From positions 1-60,027 of the forward strand of contig JNVV01000064.1 of assembly GCA_000733355.1 (NCBI GenBank): a stretch of DNA of 60,027 bases, given 5' to 3'. The notes beneath the pieces were generated by a model. That model did not search any database, was not told the DNA's origin, and saw nothing but the letters and a program-made list of their open reading frames with translations. This document shows positions 30,587 through 41,838 of this stretch, piece after piece. How positions within the stretch are numbered: the stretch's first letter is position 1; every line of letters starts with the position of its first letter. Origin of the DNA: Falciphora oryzae. Its lineage: Eukaryota; Ascomycota; Sordariomycetes; Magnaporthales; Magnaporthaceae. A program made the position numbers and the translations under genes.

Positions 30587-32572
30587 TCACATGCTGTCCT
30601 CCATCTGCTTGCTGCGGACCTTGGCCCACGTATCGCGCTCCTTCTTGCCGCCCTGACTCTCGAGTCCCATGCCGCGCTCGACCCACTCGCGGCTGCCCAT
30701 GTGGCTGAGGCGTGAGAGGGCGCGCGCAAAGGCGAAGGCCTCCTCGTCGCCCGAGAACAGGTTAGACGCCGCCTTGAGCTTCTCGACGTTGTGGTCCAGG
30801 TCCTCCATCATGTGGCCCATGGCATCGTCGACCTCGTCGTCGCTCAACCGAACGTCGTCTTGTTGCTGTTCTTGACCACCCTCCTTCTTATGCGCGGCAG
30901 CCGCGGCGGCCATGGACTCGCGCATTTCCTGGCGCGACACAAACAACTCCGAGAGCGGCACGGCCGTGGTCAGCACCAGCTTCGCCTGGCCCTCGTAGAC
31001 GGCGTCTATGAAGGTGATGAAGCGGCGGGCGAGGTCACGCTGGCGGTACGTCATTCCGGGCACGTCGGTGACAATGAAGGCGTCGTAGTTGCGCACGAGC
31101 TCGATGTAGTCAGCGGCGCCCGTGGGGCGGCCGATCAGCTCGTCAAACGTGAACCAGGAGGCGCGGCCGCTGACGCGGGGCACATAGATCTTGCGGCCCC
31201 AGACCGTGTGCATCTCGGGGTGGGGCTCGGGCTCGTCCGGGTCACCCAGGAAGCGGAACCACTTCTCGGCGTGCGAGTGCGCGTGGTTGTCGAGCGGGGA
31301 GTGGTAGACCCCTGATGGCGGGCGGGGGATCTTGCGGTAGTCGGTGGACGAGTCGAGATTGATGACGTGCAGGCGGTTCTTGAGCAGCTGTATGGCAGGG
31401 ATAAAGGACTCCCGCTGGACGCCGTTCTTATACAGCTCGTCGGGGTGGCGGTTTGAGGTGGTGACGAGCACGACGCCGTGGGACATGAGCGACTCCAGCA
31501 GGCGGCGCAGGATCATGGCGTCGGCGACGTCGGTGCACTGGAACTCGTCGAAGCACAAGACGTTGCCCTGCTGCGCGATGTCGGCAGCCACGAAAGGCAC
31601 GGCGTCGATGTCGTTGCCGTGCTGCATCTTCATCTTGTGCAGCCTCTTGTGCACGTCCTGCATGAAGTTGTGGAAGTGAATGCGTGTTTTTGACCTCACA
31701 TTGGCCGGGAGCGTGTCGTAGAAGAGGTCCATCAGCATCGTCTTGCCCGAACCGACGTCACCGTACAGGTACAGCCCGCGTGGCAGATCCGCAGGTATGT
31801 CCTTGAGAGCCGCCCTCTTGTCGCCCCCGCCCCCGAAGAGACTGGCGAAGAGGGACTTCTTGGGCGGTTCCAGGAGCGAGGCGAGGGACGGGTGCTCAAC
31901 TGGCCGGGCACGGTAGTGGCGCAGCTCGTCGTGGAGGTGCTGAAGACTGCCTATTATGCCTAAAGGAGAGGAATGTCAGGGTCTGCAGAGGGAGAGAAAG
32001 GCAGACGCGAGGGAGGGCCCACGGCACATGCCTCGTTGGTGTTCATCGTCGCGCAAACGCCCCTCGTCGACGCGCCGGTCGTACTCCTGCATTGGACCTA
32101 TGTCATCCTTGTTGACTGTGTGTGTGTTGGCCAGGTTAGCAGGGAGGGACTCTGGACGAGACATGGGAGAGGCGGCGCAAGCGCGATGCAGCAAGACAGA
32201 CGCACCATTTTCGACCGTAGACGCGGCCACGCTACTGCTCGCTCGTCTCCTCTGGCCCGCATAGAACACTGCGGGAAGAATCAATCGCGAGGCAGGCCGC
32301 CTGGCAGTGTGGAGGAGGGACTTGGACGGCGGGCTTTTCAGGATCGACTTGAAGGCAGCGGGTCTCGGCGCCGGCGCAAGTGGCATGGGTCGTGCGGGCC
32401 AGGAGCTAGCGGCCGAGGAGACAGCAGCAGGAACGGCAGTGCCGGTGGCCGTCCGGAAACACCTCGTGCAAAGTATGCGACGGCGTTGGTGCCTGAGGGG
32501 AGGACGGCGGCTTGCGCCGGCCGTGAGGGGAAGCCGTAGGGCCGCAGCGGCTAACGGCGGATGGCAGCCCAT
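30587..32572 (-). CDS. afg1: AFG1-like mitochondrial ATPase (LACE1 family)
   Basis: Three exons (32206-32572, 32032-32115, 30587-31959) give 607 residues. The N-terminal 120 residues are Arg/Ala/Ser-rich without acids, as expected of a mitochondrial targeting sequence. The AAA-type core has Walker A GDVGSGKT near residues 217-224, Walker B VLCFDEFQ, and TSNRHPDELYKNGVQRESF, a family hallmark. AFG1/LACE1 helps degrade or insert respiratory-chain subunits in the inner membrane. The second intron (31960-32031) begins with GC, not GT: only AG|GCATGT...TTTAG|GC keeps the frame and rebuilds the DEHQRG-IIGSLQ motif. The first intron (32116-32205) is a multiple of three without stops, so its removal is inferred from its splice sites and branch site. 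Confidence 0.92.
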
Positions 32573-33351
32573 TGCGCGTGTTCAGAGGGGAGAGAAAGAA
32601 ACAGAAAAGGACAGAAAGTAAAATTTACAGACTCCAACAGAACGGCCTTAATTTCTCCAAGCAGAAGATTTGGGGTTTGTTGGTAGCACGTAATGGTGGC
32701 AGCACGTAAAGGCGCAAGCGGAATAAAGAGCCAGCGCGGGATGACGAAGGGGCCATGGATTGTCCCTCTTCCATTCCACGATACCGAGGCTTTCCCGACT
32801 TTATGGAGGTGTGGGGCACCGCCTTTGGGGGAAAGTCCAAGCCGGTGGATCAAGCGCCCCTCCTCTCGGGGAGAGCAGCGGCAATCAAATGTGACCAAGA
32901 TGCAGCGTGGCAGCGTGCCAACGCGCAAAATCACCACGCGGGGAAGCAAGCGTGGCAAGCATGCTGGCAATGGCGAAATTAAGCTTGCATGACGGCCTCG
33001 AATCCGGTCAGGACTAGAAACACTGGATTGATCGTTTTGCTTTGTGCTAGTACCCTTTCTAATGATATAATCTTTAACGGCCACCACCGCCAACGCCAAC
33101 GCCCGAAACCGAGCGCAACCATTAAAATTAAACAAGCCCGAACCCAAGACGCCGCATCTTCCGTGCAGCGTCTCCATGCAGCCCATAATCTCCATCGACT
33201 TGCTCGTTTTAAGAGGGGTCAGACGCCCCTTCCCTTGGTCCGAACACGGCCGTGATTGGGCAATTATACTCATTTTCCCTTTATTTCCGTGAAAGGCTTA
33301 TTGCTGGTTGGATGACCAGCCATTGAGTGGACAGCGCCCCATCCGAGGCGT
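32573..33351. other. Intergenic region
   Basis: About 780 bases: the afg1 promoter side and the 3' side of the cupredoxin gene. The stretch near 33040-33140 is AT-rich. No gene is supported. Confidence 0.55.
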
Positions 33352-34047
33352 TTACAGCATCAGCGCCGCCGCCAGGACAGCACCCATCAGCCCGCCGACC
33401 GGAGCCTGGACGTGCGCGCCGGCGCCGGGCCTCGATGTGGTCTGTGGGGTGTTGCCGGAGCCGCCCGTGGGAGGAGGAGGAGGAGGAGTCCCGGCGCCAC
33501 CATTGCCGCTGGTGTTGGTATCGGTAGGCGCCGGCGGCGCAGTGGTCGTGGTCGAGACGTTGTTGTTGCCCCTCGCGCTGAAGACGCCGCCGCGGGGCCC
33601 GCCGGGCGGCGAGACGGCCGTGACGTTGCCGCGGATGCCCGCGCCGTAGCCCTCGATGTTCTGCGGCCTCGTGCCGGGGTTGACGACGGCGTACATGCCC
33701 CTGGCGCAGTGGAAGCCGGTGTTCTGCGAGCAGTAGAAGACGAGCGGGTTTGTGTTGTTGACCGTGACCTGGAACACGTTGGGCCCCTCCTCGCCGGCCT
33801 TGATGGGGCCCGTGAAGCCCGAGAAGACGGGGGACTCCTGCGCCGGCCGACAGGGGGCGTCGAAGCGGCCCTGCACCACGCTGTGGTTTACGGCGAAGAA
33901 GTGGAACTCGAGCACATCGCCCTTTTCCGCCTGCGTCACGTTGGGGCTGAAGCGGAGGCCGCCGTTGCCGACGTCGATGCGCACCGTCTTGGCTGCCGCC
34001 TGCAGCGCCAGCGTCGAGGCGACGAGGACCTTGCACAGGGAAAGCAT
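33352..34047 (-). CDS. Cupredoxin-like extracellular protein, probably GPI-anchored
   Basis: 231 residues, intronless. A signal peptide (residues 1-18) leads into a plastocyanin-like fold of about 125 residues. Candidate copper ligands are His in FHFFAVNHSV and the Cys/His pair in FYCSQNTGFHCARGMY. The usual FxPxxxxxxxGD segment is visible as FSPNVTQAEKGD. A long Thr/Pro/Gly-rich tail (about 150-215) ends with a hydrophobic segment (GGLMGAVLAAALML), a GPI-attachment layout. Such serine/threonine-rich cupredoxins sit on the fungal wall; copper binding has rarely been tested. A TATATC element stands about 60 bases upstream of the start on this strand. Confidence 0.88.
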   Translation of the reverse strand: MLSLCKVLVASTLALQAAAKTVRIDVGNGGLRFSPNVTQAEKGDVLEFHFFAVNHSVVQGRFDAPCRPAQESPVFSGFTGPIKAGEEGPNVFQVTVNNTNPLVFYCSQNTGFHCARGMYAVVNPGTRPQNIEGYGAGIRGNVTAVSPPGGPRGGVFSARGNNNVSTTTTAPPAPTDTNTSGNGGAGTPPPPPPTGGSGNTPQTTSRPGAGAHVQAPVGGLMGAVLAAALML

Positions 34048-35495
34048 CTTTGCGGGATGGCTTTGTTGTGTGGAGGAATGTGTTCTAGGAAGGCGTAAAG
34101 TTGCTGCTTGATATAGGTGGGTGTGCGGTTGTCTTATTATCACTATAAGTCAAGATGACCGGTGTAGTGCCGCAATGATGAAGCCTTGCCAACGATGGGA
34201 ATGATGATCCCGAGATAAAACCCAGGTCCTGACGAGGAAATAGTCGCCTTTATATCCCGCGGCTGGCGTTCTCATCCTGCGCACTACTCCAGGCCGATAT
34301 CCGAGAGGGTACCCGGGCTCGGACGCTGGCTGGCTGGATTCCTACCAACTGTGGCTTGCAGAGCCCTCCATCGCGAGGAGGCGTTGTCGGGTAGCCCACA
34401 CTCCGGCTTGACCCCAAAATAGGGACAAGAAAATTGGTGATTCGGCCTTTGTTAACCACCACACGCTGCAGGGGTTCCACAAACCCTGGACACAGCCCCC
34501 AAGGCTGCAGGCACAGCTGGATGCTGTTTGCGGCGCTCCCATTCGTTTTCACATTCCGATGCTGGAGCTAGCCCCCAACTTCAAGGAACAACCCCGGCAG
34601 GCTAGCATTCCATGGCGAGCCTCCACTTCTCGTAAAAGCTTGGCCAGGACCTCAGCGCGGTTTGCTGGGTATTGCTAACACTAACACCACACTGGAGGTA
34701 CATCATCTGGCATGCGCACCGCGCGCCCTTCTCCTAGGGCCATTTGCCTCCTGGTCAGGCTAACAGATGGATGCAGCGCTTCGGCGTCACAATGGAATGT
34801 GCACAACAGCAGGGAATGCCTCCAGCCCCCTCACTTTGCACAAGCGTGGGCGAGGAGACAGCGCTGATGCCGAGCCACGTTGTGCTGCCACCTATTTTGA
34901 GCTCAATAAGCGCCACCGGCCGCACCTTCCGGCTGTTGGCCCTAGCGACACCGCCACGTCCCATGTGCCGTAGTACGTCAGCTCACCTCAAACCCGCTAA
35001 AATAGCTCCCCTCCATCTGCTCGCCCATCTTTTCCACATCTGACGGGTTGCAACCCCAACCCCATCGAAGGGTGCATCCAATCGCCAAGCCAAACAAGCG
35101 CGCAACCCCGAATAATTGGCAGGGATCAACAGGCGCGCAACCGACCGCCATTATTGATCCTTCGGCTGTCGCAGGATCCGCTGCCCGCAGGGCCGGTTGC
35201 GAGTCCACCCAAGGACCAGACCGACAAGCGTCTCTGCTCCAGTCGCAAGCTTCAAATTATTGGCCAGCTCGTACCCAGCTCCCGCGCCTGCTGTGATACA
35301 GGACCGTTGGGGCTGACGCTGACACCCGCACGACGCTGAGGTGACATCGCTGCCATCTACCAGACGGACCGTGCTTGATTTCTCTGTTATCGGACTCGAA
35401 TATCGGAGTTTAGGCCTACCCATCGCAGCACAGCTAAGCGACCCTGCCTCTCTCACCTGCACCTCGCATTCCCGTCACCTCCCTCTTTCAACCCC
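34048..35495. other. Long intergenic region, no gene seen
   Basis: About 1.45 kb between the cupredoxin promoter and the 3' end of the next minus-strand gene. Frames on both strands are below 105 codons, lack domains and do not join through splice sites. Confidence 0.55.
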
Positions 35496-36734
35496 CTATT
35501 CGTGCTCCTCCACTCTCACCGCACCGCCGTGCCCGCCACCTGCCCTCGGCTTGACCATGTACTCTGTCCGACGGCCATCCCGACTGCTTCTGATCCGGAC
35601 CACTCTCGATGGAGATCGTGGGTTTGCAGGCTGTCTCGGCTGAGAATTCCTGTCCCTCCACTCTGATACGATACTGCTCTCTCGCTGGACCTCCGAACAG
35701 TCTGCATTGACCACTGCCTTTGCCGACGACGCGTCCTGAGTTTCCTCATCTTCACTGCTGGAGCTGCTGCTGCTCCTCCTCACATACGGCATGGCGTTGC
35801 CAGCCTGAGGGTGGCATGAGGCAGCCCCATCAGTTCTGCTCCCCCGTGTACTTCCGCCTCCTCCCCCGCCTCCGCTTCCTTGCCGCTGGCCGCCACCATA
35901 GCCACCGGGGCGACCTTCCTCCACGATCCCTTTGACCATCATGCGGACGTGCGATACCTCGCGCTCGGTGCGCTGCATCATTAGGCGCGAGACCTTGTCG
36001 GCCAGCTTCCGCACGTCGTCCTTGGTGCGCCACCACAGAAAACGGTGGCTGAAGTCGCACCGGTACTGCGCTGTCCAGCTCGCGAAGCTGCCCGCCTCGC
36101 CGTGCGCCTCCAGGTCTGCCCGTACCTCGGCGTCGGCCAGATCCTTCTCCGTCCACACGTCCCCGCGACGCATCGCCTCGGCCCGCCGGCCCGACGCCAC
36201 CAGGAACGGCCGCTCCAGCGCCTTGAACTGCCGCCACAGGTCCCGCAGGATCTGCTGGTGCAGCGTCAGTGTGTGCTCTGACAGGCTGAGCCGGAGCAGC
36301 TCGATATCGGTGCTGTTGATGTTTTCCGACGAGCCGCAGCCGCCGTAGTCGTCGTCGCTCCACTCGCCGCCGCTGGTGCGCCGAGACCGGCGGTGGCTCC
36401 TCCTGCGGTGGACACTCTCTTCGGCCTCGATGTGGCCGATTTCGTGGTGGGCCTGGATGCGGTGGTGAGGGTGGTTGTGGCTGTGGTAGAGGCGGGCGGC
36501 GGCGAGCTTAGCCCGCAGCTCCTTGCCCTGCTGGCGCAGGGCCCAGCGCTCCTCGCACATGTGCTGGCGGAGACTACCCAGTAGGTCCCTGATCTCGACG
36601 GGCGCCATGCGGATCGTGGTGACGAAGGCGCCGTAGAGTGCGATCAGGTTCAGCACCGTCAGGACGTACGAGAGCACGCTCAAGACGAACAAGGACCAGC
36701 CGATTGGGCCCGTTGGCTCGCCTTCGACCGCCAT
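35496..36734 (-). CDS. Uncharacterised fungal membrane-associated protein
   Basis: 412 residues in one exon. Two close hydrophobic segments near the N-terminus (WSLFVLSVLSYVLTVLNLIALYGAF, about residues 13-37) form one or two membrane helices. A basic and helical middle part contains His-rich (HSHNHPHHRIQAHHEIGH) and Arg-rich stretches, then a conserved-looking block around 150-265 (LSEHTLTLHQQIL, WTAQYRCDFSHRFLWWRTKDDVRKLADKV). The last 140 residues are low-complexity Gly/Ser/Glu and likely disordered. I do not recognise a named domain. Length, codon use and the stretch of helix-forming residues argue for a real gene. Confidence 0.75.
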   Translation of the reverse strand: MAVEGEPTGPIGWSLFVLSVLSYVLTVLNLIALYGAFVTTIRMAPVEIRDLLGSLRQHMCEERWALRQQGKELRAKLAAARLYHSHNHPHHRIQAHHEIGHIEAEESVHRRRSHRRSRRTSGGEWSDDDYGGCGSSENINSTDIELLRLSLSEHTLTLHQQILRDLWRQFKALERPFLVASGRRAEAMRRGDVWTEKDLADAEVRADLEAHGEAGSFASWTAQYRCDFSHRFLWWRTKDDVRKLADKVSRLMMQRTEREVSHVRMMVKGIVEEGRPGGYGGGQRQGSGGGGGGGSTRGSRTDGAASCHPQAGNAMPYVRRSSSSSSSEDEETQDASSAKAVVNADCSEVQRESSIVSEWRDRNSQPRQPANPRSPSRVVRIRSSRDGRRTEYMVKPRAGGGHGGAVRVEEHE

Positions 36735-37616
36735 TACTTTAAACAGGGTGTGTAGTATTCTCCCTTGTCCTTTTTGTGCTTCCGCAAAGGTGAGGATTTT
36801 TCTGTCCCTGCCCTTTTGTTTCGTTCTCCCCTCTTCTACAGAGCTGCGTTGCGCGTCACCATGTAACGGACAGACCTTGTCAGAAAGGCCGCATTGGCGT
36901 CACTCCGGAGAGCAGTGCACCCAAGGATTTTAGGCCATGTCCCACGCATCATAGTTTGGGTGGAGTTGGTTGCTTAAGGTGTGTCTCTGACAGGCCTTGA
37001 CATGACACAACCCTCGTTCAGTCTTTCCTTCTTTTCTTGCTCGCGGTGCCCATCCCGGCGCAAACGTGGACAGACAGTTATAAGCAGAAGCAAACGAGCA
37101 TGACGAGTAGCCGCTGTTGCCGTTGATATCGAATTCGAGACAGCATTGCACATGGATGCGCTACTGGTTACTAGCAGCGTACCTACTCTTGGGGCTAGTG
37201 CCTGTCCGGATCGGAATCAAAAGAGACTCGAGGGGCAAACAACTCAAGAGGCAAACTCGGTACAGCTGCCCAGGGGGCGAGGCGGCCACGCAACCCACCC
37301 ACGCCATGCAGGTGGAGTGCGCGGACGGATGTGGATGTGCCCTGTGGGCTCCGCGCATCTGGTCGGCCGACCGCTTCAACCATCAGCCACTGTCGTTGTC
37401 GCTGTCTGCCCCTTCGTTATCGGACTCCTCCTCCTCACGTCCCCCGCTGCTACCTTCTGAGCCTCCTGAAGAATCACTCTCGCTCTCATCTTCGCTGTCG
37501 CTGCCATCCTCGTTGCTGCCGTCAAAGTGGGAAGCCGTATCTTCAGAGATCACCATCCTCGGGTATAGTCCCTTCTCCGTCGATACCCAGCTCCATGGCG
37601 ATTGCTTTGATGCTCG
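36735..37616. other. Intergenic region
   Basis: About 880 bases: promoter of the membrane-associated protein gene and 3' flank of the broken F-box-family gene. A repetitive CT/TCG-rich stretch occupies 37395-37530. No gene is supported. Confidence 0.55.
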
Positions 37617-40299
37617 TCATGGCTTGATGCTGCGGACAGCCTGTCGGCCCTCTTCAACGGCGCGTCCGTGCGCGAAGCTGACGACTAGGCCGACCAAGGT
37701 GCGGTCCAGCGGCGTTTCGATCGACAACCACCTGGGGGCGTAGCAGTGGTCCTCGGTTCGGTCATAGGACCAGAAGCCACATTCCCGTCCTCGATTGGTC
37801 CGGAACTGTTGAGAGACAGCCGTCAGTACTAGATAGGCCTGGGACTGAGCGCAGGACCTGGCGCGGGCCTCCAGACTCACCTTCAAGGCGGCGATGGGAT
37901 AGTCGGCACAACGAGCATAAAGCACTTCGGCGATAACCTCGCCGCCTGGCCCGTCGATTTCCATGTCGACATAGAAGTTGCCGTCTCCTTTCATCTCGCT
38001 GACGTCGGAGCCCAGAGAGACAGAGGGCCCTGCGAGTTTCGGGAAAGGTCCTTCGTCTGCATCGGCATTAGGCGCCTTTCCCCTTATTCCGATAGCCCGC
38101 CAGCCCCCAGAGATGTGCCCATCTTGAGCCAGTTCAACCCCGAGACCGCACGACTGATAGTCGCTTTGAATATCTTCCACATCGCGCGATCGGTCCGAGC
38201 CAGGTCCCGCGAGCGACTCGTAACGCGCGGTGGCGAAGATGGAGACCCGCTTCAGTCGGCGAAGCTCGCCAGCACTCCTTGCCCAAAGGAGCACATGTTG
38301 TGGGATGAGATCATTGTCGACCTCCCTCCACGAAGAGTAGACCTTGGGCGCGTCGTCACACCAAAGGAACCGCAGCGACGGGTTGTTCCAGTACGGCATG
38401 TCGAGCAAATCCATTCCGTCCTCGCGCTACAGCAGCTCGCCGACGCCTTTCTCATCCTAGCGCAGCCGAGTCACATTATCAAGCAGGACTGTGCGGCCGC
38501 CAAGGTGGCGTGTGCCCCACAGGGTCAGCAGGCCAATCCGGGCAAACAGGCCCGACATGTCTGGGGAGTTCTCGGCGCCATTGCTTGTTGGAGGGTCTTG
38601 GCCCGACACGTCTGGGGTGCTCTCGTCGCCATCGCTTGTTGGAGAGTACAGGCTATCGCCGTTCCGCACCGCCACCAACCCAACGATCTGGCGCCCCGAG
38701 CGGGCCATCAGCGGGCGCACCGCGTGGCATTGTTGCGTCTCTCCCAGGTGGAGATCGAGTCCCGATTTGCAGTTGATCTGGGGGTTCAACAAGCTTCTAT
38801 CAGCTCAAAGCAGCCTCCTGCTGGGGCCATCGATTCGGAAGGACCTACCGTGATCCCCTTGATAGAGGTCCTTCCTTTTCCCTTCCTCGTGCCCACAACC
38901 TCGACGACAGGTATGTGCAGCAGCATGCCGCAGATCCAGTCATCTGCCGGCACCACAGCTTCAAACCTAACGAGTCCTTCTTCGTGTGTCCTGTTCGAGC
39001 CGAGGACATGCGGCTCCCCACCCTCGGTGACGGTCTGCGACCCGGTAAAGGTGTCGTCCCAATGGTCAATCCACAAGCACTTTTCGTTGGCGCCCATCTT
39101 CAGGGCGTCGTCCCCGGAGTGGAACACCCTGGACATTTTCCCCGGCGTGGCTTGGCGCAGGGCCGGATCGACACGCCCACCTGCGCCGCCGCGACCGTCC
39201 TGCAGCCTCAGGACATGAAGGTACCGCTCCACCGGGTCGGCAGCCGGGGTAATCCAGATGCGTCGGCGGTTGGCAACGCGCATCAGGCGCCAGGCCTTCA
39301 TGTGGAGACACGGCCTCGTGGCTCCAGCGGCCCAGCGGTAGCGCGCATGGTCGACTCGTCCTAGAGATGGTCGTCGTCGATGCAGGCCTGGATCTCGGGG
39401 AACCATGCCATGTGCGCGCGCACAGCTGACCTCCAAAAAGAGAGACCGGCGCCCTGCAGATGGGTGTGTGAGATCCGGGAGGCTCTGGCCCAGGCTATGA
39501 GGCTGTCGGGCTCGTCGAAGCTCTCGCCGATGTTGATTATGATTTCCAGCGGCGATTTGCTGAACGGGTCATGCTTGACCTTCGCGCCAAGGTTCGGTAT
39601 CTCCTCCTCTGCTGTCGTGGTCTTGGCTCGCTCGAAGAAGCACTGGCCGATAAGGCCCCTGATAAACGCCGCAAAACACCCCACGGGCGCGGGGTCGGCC
39701 GCGAGTATCTCCTCGCCGGCCTTGGATTCCTAGGACACCTCGCTACAGTCGGGCGGTGGGTAGTCGTATTCGATGTTTAGAACACGACGCGAGTTGGGAG
39801 GGATGGCAAGCATGGCATCGTGCAAGACAGCTTTGTTCATCTTGGCCACGCCAGCAGCGCCAAGTTCGAAGGTCAAACGGCAGCGCAACACCCAGTAGCA
39901 GGACTTGTGCAGCGGGAAGACGACCTCCCGATGTTTGGGATCGGTGACGTAGGCGGGAAAGCCATGCTCTTGTTGCAGGTAGGGCTCGTGCACTCCAGTC
40001 CCACCAGGCTCGATGGTTATATTACCGTCTTGATAGTCGCCGCTTGCATCGGCGGCAATGAAGCCCCGGTCATCGAGCCCTTCGATGGCAGGGTTCATGC
40101 CGAGGGCGTCCATGGTGGTCATCCACGTGGTACGCTCTTCGGAGACGATGTCGGGGTCGTACGAGTTGTCTTCATCGTAGTCCAGCGCCTCGCCCTGGGC
40201 GAGACGGGCTAGACGGGCTTTGAAGCCGTCACTCCGTGGCTGAGACGAGATGTTGACGTCGCTGAACGGGGCGGCGCAAACGGCGCGGTAAATGTCCAT
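37617..40299 (-). pseudogene. F-box-family gene (DUF7600-like) with in-frame TAG codons and a frameshift
   Basis: Reading from 40299, the frame encodes a fungal F-box-type protein. VFPLHKSCYWVL comes first, then an F-box-like block SPLEIIINIGESFDEPDSL...FWRSAVRAHMAWF, then VANRRRIW, and a C-terminal GLVVSFAHG segment. Two introns keep sound signals: 38778-38848 (GTAGGT...CAG) and 37806-37880 (GTGAGT...CAG). The coding frame is broken by TAG at 39730-39732, 38457-38459 and 38427-38429, each with matching frame on both sides. In addition, near 39361-39365 a TAG coincides with a shift of frame, as if one base were lost. At the first TAG, relatives as I recall them have a Trp (WESxPGEE-like). It is most likely a recent pseudogene; RNA editing of UAG is an alternative for three of the breaks. 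The family name is from memory of similar proteins. Confidence 0.75.
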
Positions 40300-40672
40300 A
40301 AGACTACCTACCTAGGTCGGCATTGGACTGCTTGTTGTGCTGTACATAGGCAGGCATCGAACAGGGACAGTCCTTGTAGGCGGCCGTTCTTTGCCAAACG
40401 GCTGCCAGCTTCTGGAAGTGTCCGTGCAACGAAGCTGTCAATCGCAGATTTTGTGGGCCCGTCAGCGACTCAAACGACAGGGAGAGAAACGCAAAAAACA
40501 TCGTGATAAAATGTCTTGGTCGTGATTATTTTTGCAGCCCCGACTACCAAACAGGCGGCCAACCCGCCGAGGCCGCGCGACCTATGGAAGCCAAGCCAAA
40601 CAAACGCGAGGTATCATCATTAAAAATATATACAGTGACACAGCCCTGGAATCACACTCATCCCACCGCAGC
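40300..40672. other. Intergenic region
   Basis: About 370 bases between the start of the F-box-type pseudogene and the 3' end of the cutinase gene. Nothing was recognised. Confidence 0.6.
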
Positions 40673-41697
40673 TTAGGCGGCCGCGTTGAAGCGGCTCAGG
40701 ACCCAGGCGGCGGCGTCGGTGGTGTACTTGTCAAAGTAGACGTGGTGGATGGCCTGGTTGGAGCCCTGGTCGCAGTAGCGGTCGTCGGCGTCGCACCACG
40801 ACCTCATGCCGGCGCCGTAGGGAGCGCAGGCGGCGTTGTCGCGGCGGGGGAAGAGGCCGTCGCGGGTGGTGATGTTGCCGGCGTTCCAGGGCTGGTTGGC
40901 GACGCGGGTCGGGTCGCCGAACATGACAGAGGCGATGACTGTTGTTGATGATGTGTTGGTCAGCATTTCTTGGGAAAAAGACAAAGAAGCCCAATCTCCG
41001 GCTGGGGTGGCATGGCATGTGGGCAAGCGAGATGTTGGGCGGGGATTGTCGTCGCAATTGGGCACGGATGAATCGATAAATCCAGAAGGTTGCGGTGGAC
41101 CCCTGGATCGAATGGGACCAGCGAGCTGGTATCCGTGGTGCCGGGACGCCCTTTGGGGCTGTAAACAAAGAGTAACACATACCGTTGTTGGCGTACTTGT
41201 CGCCCAGGTCGGCCGAGGGGGGGAAGCCGCGGCTGCTGAGGCCGCAGAGCACGTCACCGACGGCCTGGGCACCCTAGAGAGGGAGAAGATGGTAGCGTTA
41301 GCAGCGAGTCAGAAGTAATAAGAGGAGGCTGAAAGACGAAAAGACATACCTGCGAGTAGCCCAGCAGCACGACCTTGCCGGTCGGGCACTTTGCGACGTA
41401 GTCCTCGATCTGGCCCCTCATGGCGCTGGTGCCCTGGATGACCGAGGCGGCGTAGACCTCCTGGCTGTCGAGGCGGGCCGGGTAGTCGACGGGGTCGGCG
41501 GAGCTGTTGGGGATCAGGGCCTTGACGGCGTCGACGACGGATACCATGGCGCCGAAGCCGGGGGCCTCCTTGGAGCCGCGGGCGACGAACATCTTGACGC
41601 CGGTAGAGCAGGAGGAAGCCTTGACAGGGCCGCAGGCGCCAGCCGTGACGAAGAGCAGGCCGACGGTGGCCAGGGAGGCGAGGGGAGAGGAGACCAT
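40673..41697 (-). CDS. Cutinase (carbohydrate esterase family 5)
   Basis: Three exons (41350-41697, 41183-41273, 40673-40938) give 234 residues. The catalytic serine lies in GYSQ-G (Ser115) and the first intron splits that motif after Gln116. Asp199 sits in the cysteine loop CDADDRYC and the His is 211 or 212 (HHVYF). A signal peptide covers about residues 1-20. Paired cysteines fit the family. The enzyme is secreted and hydrolyses cutin or short polyesters; acetylxylan esterases share the fold, so the substrate is not certain. The second intron (40939-41182) is 244 bp, three times longer than others in the window. A TATA-like element lies about 135 bases upstream. Confidence 0.92.
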
Positions 41698-41830
41698 GGT
41701 TGCGGCGGGTGGGAGGGAGGGAGAGAGGTGAGGGGTGGGTGTGTTAAACGAGAGACTGGATGATGATATCCTGGCGAGTGAGGGTGAGGATGGGAAGCAA
41801 GACCTGTTACCCAAGACGGCGTGGCGGGGA

Positions 41831-41838
41831 GTTTATAT
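41831..41838 (-). promoter_or_regulatory. TATA-like element of the cutinase gene
   Basis: Reads ATATAAAC on the minus strand, about 135 bases upstream of the cutinase ATG. Consistent with inducible expression, which is usual for cutinases. Confidence 0.45.

Noticed and set aside
33412..34098. 228-codon plus-strand frame opposite the cupredoxin gene
   Set aside because: Antisense shadow, Arg/Ala/Gly-rich and without domain.
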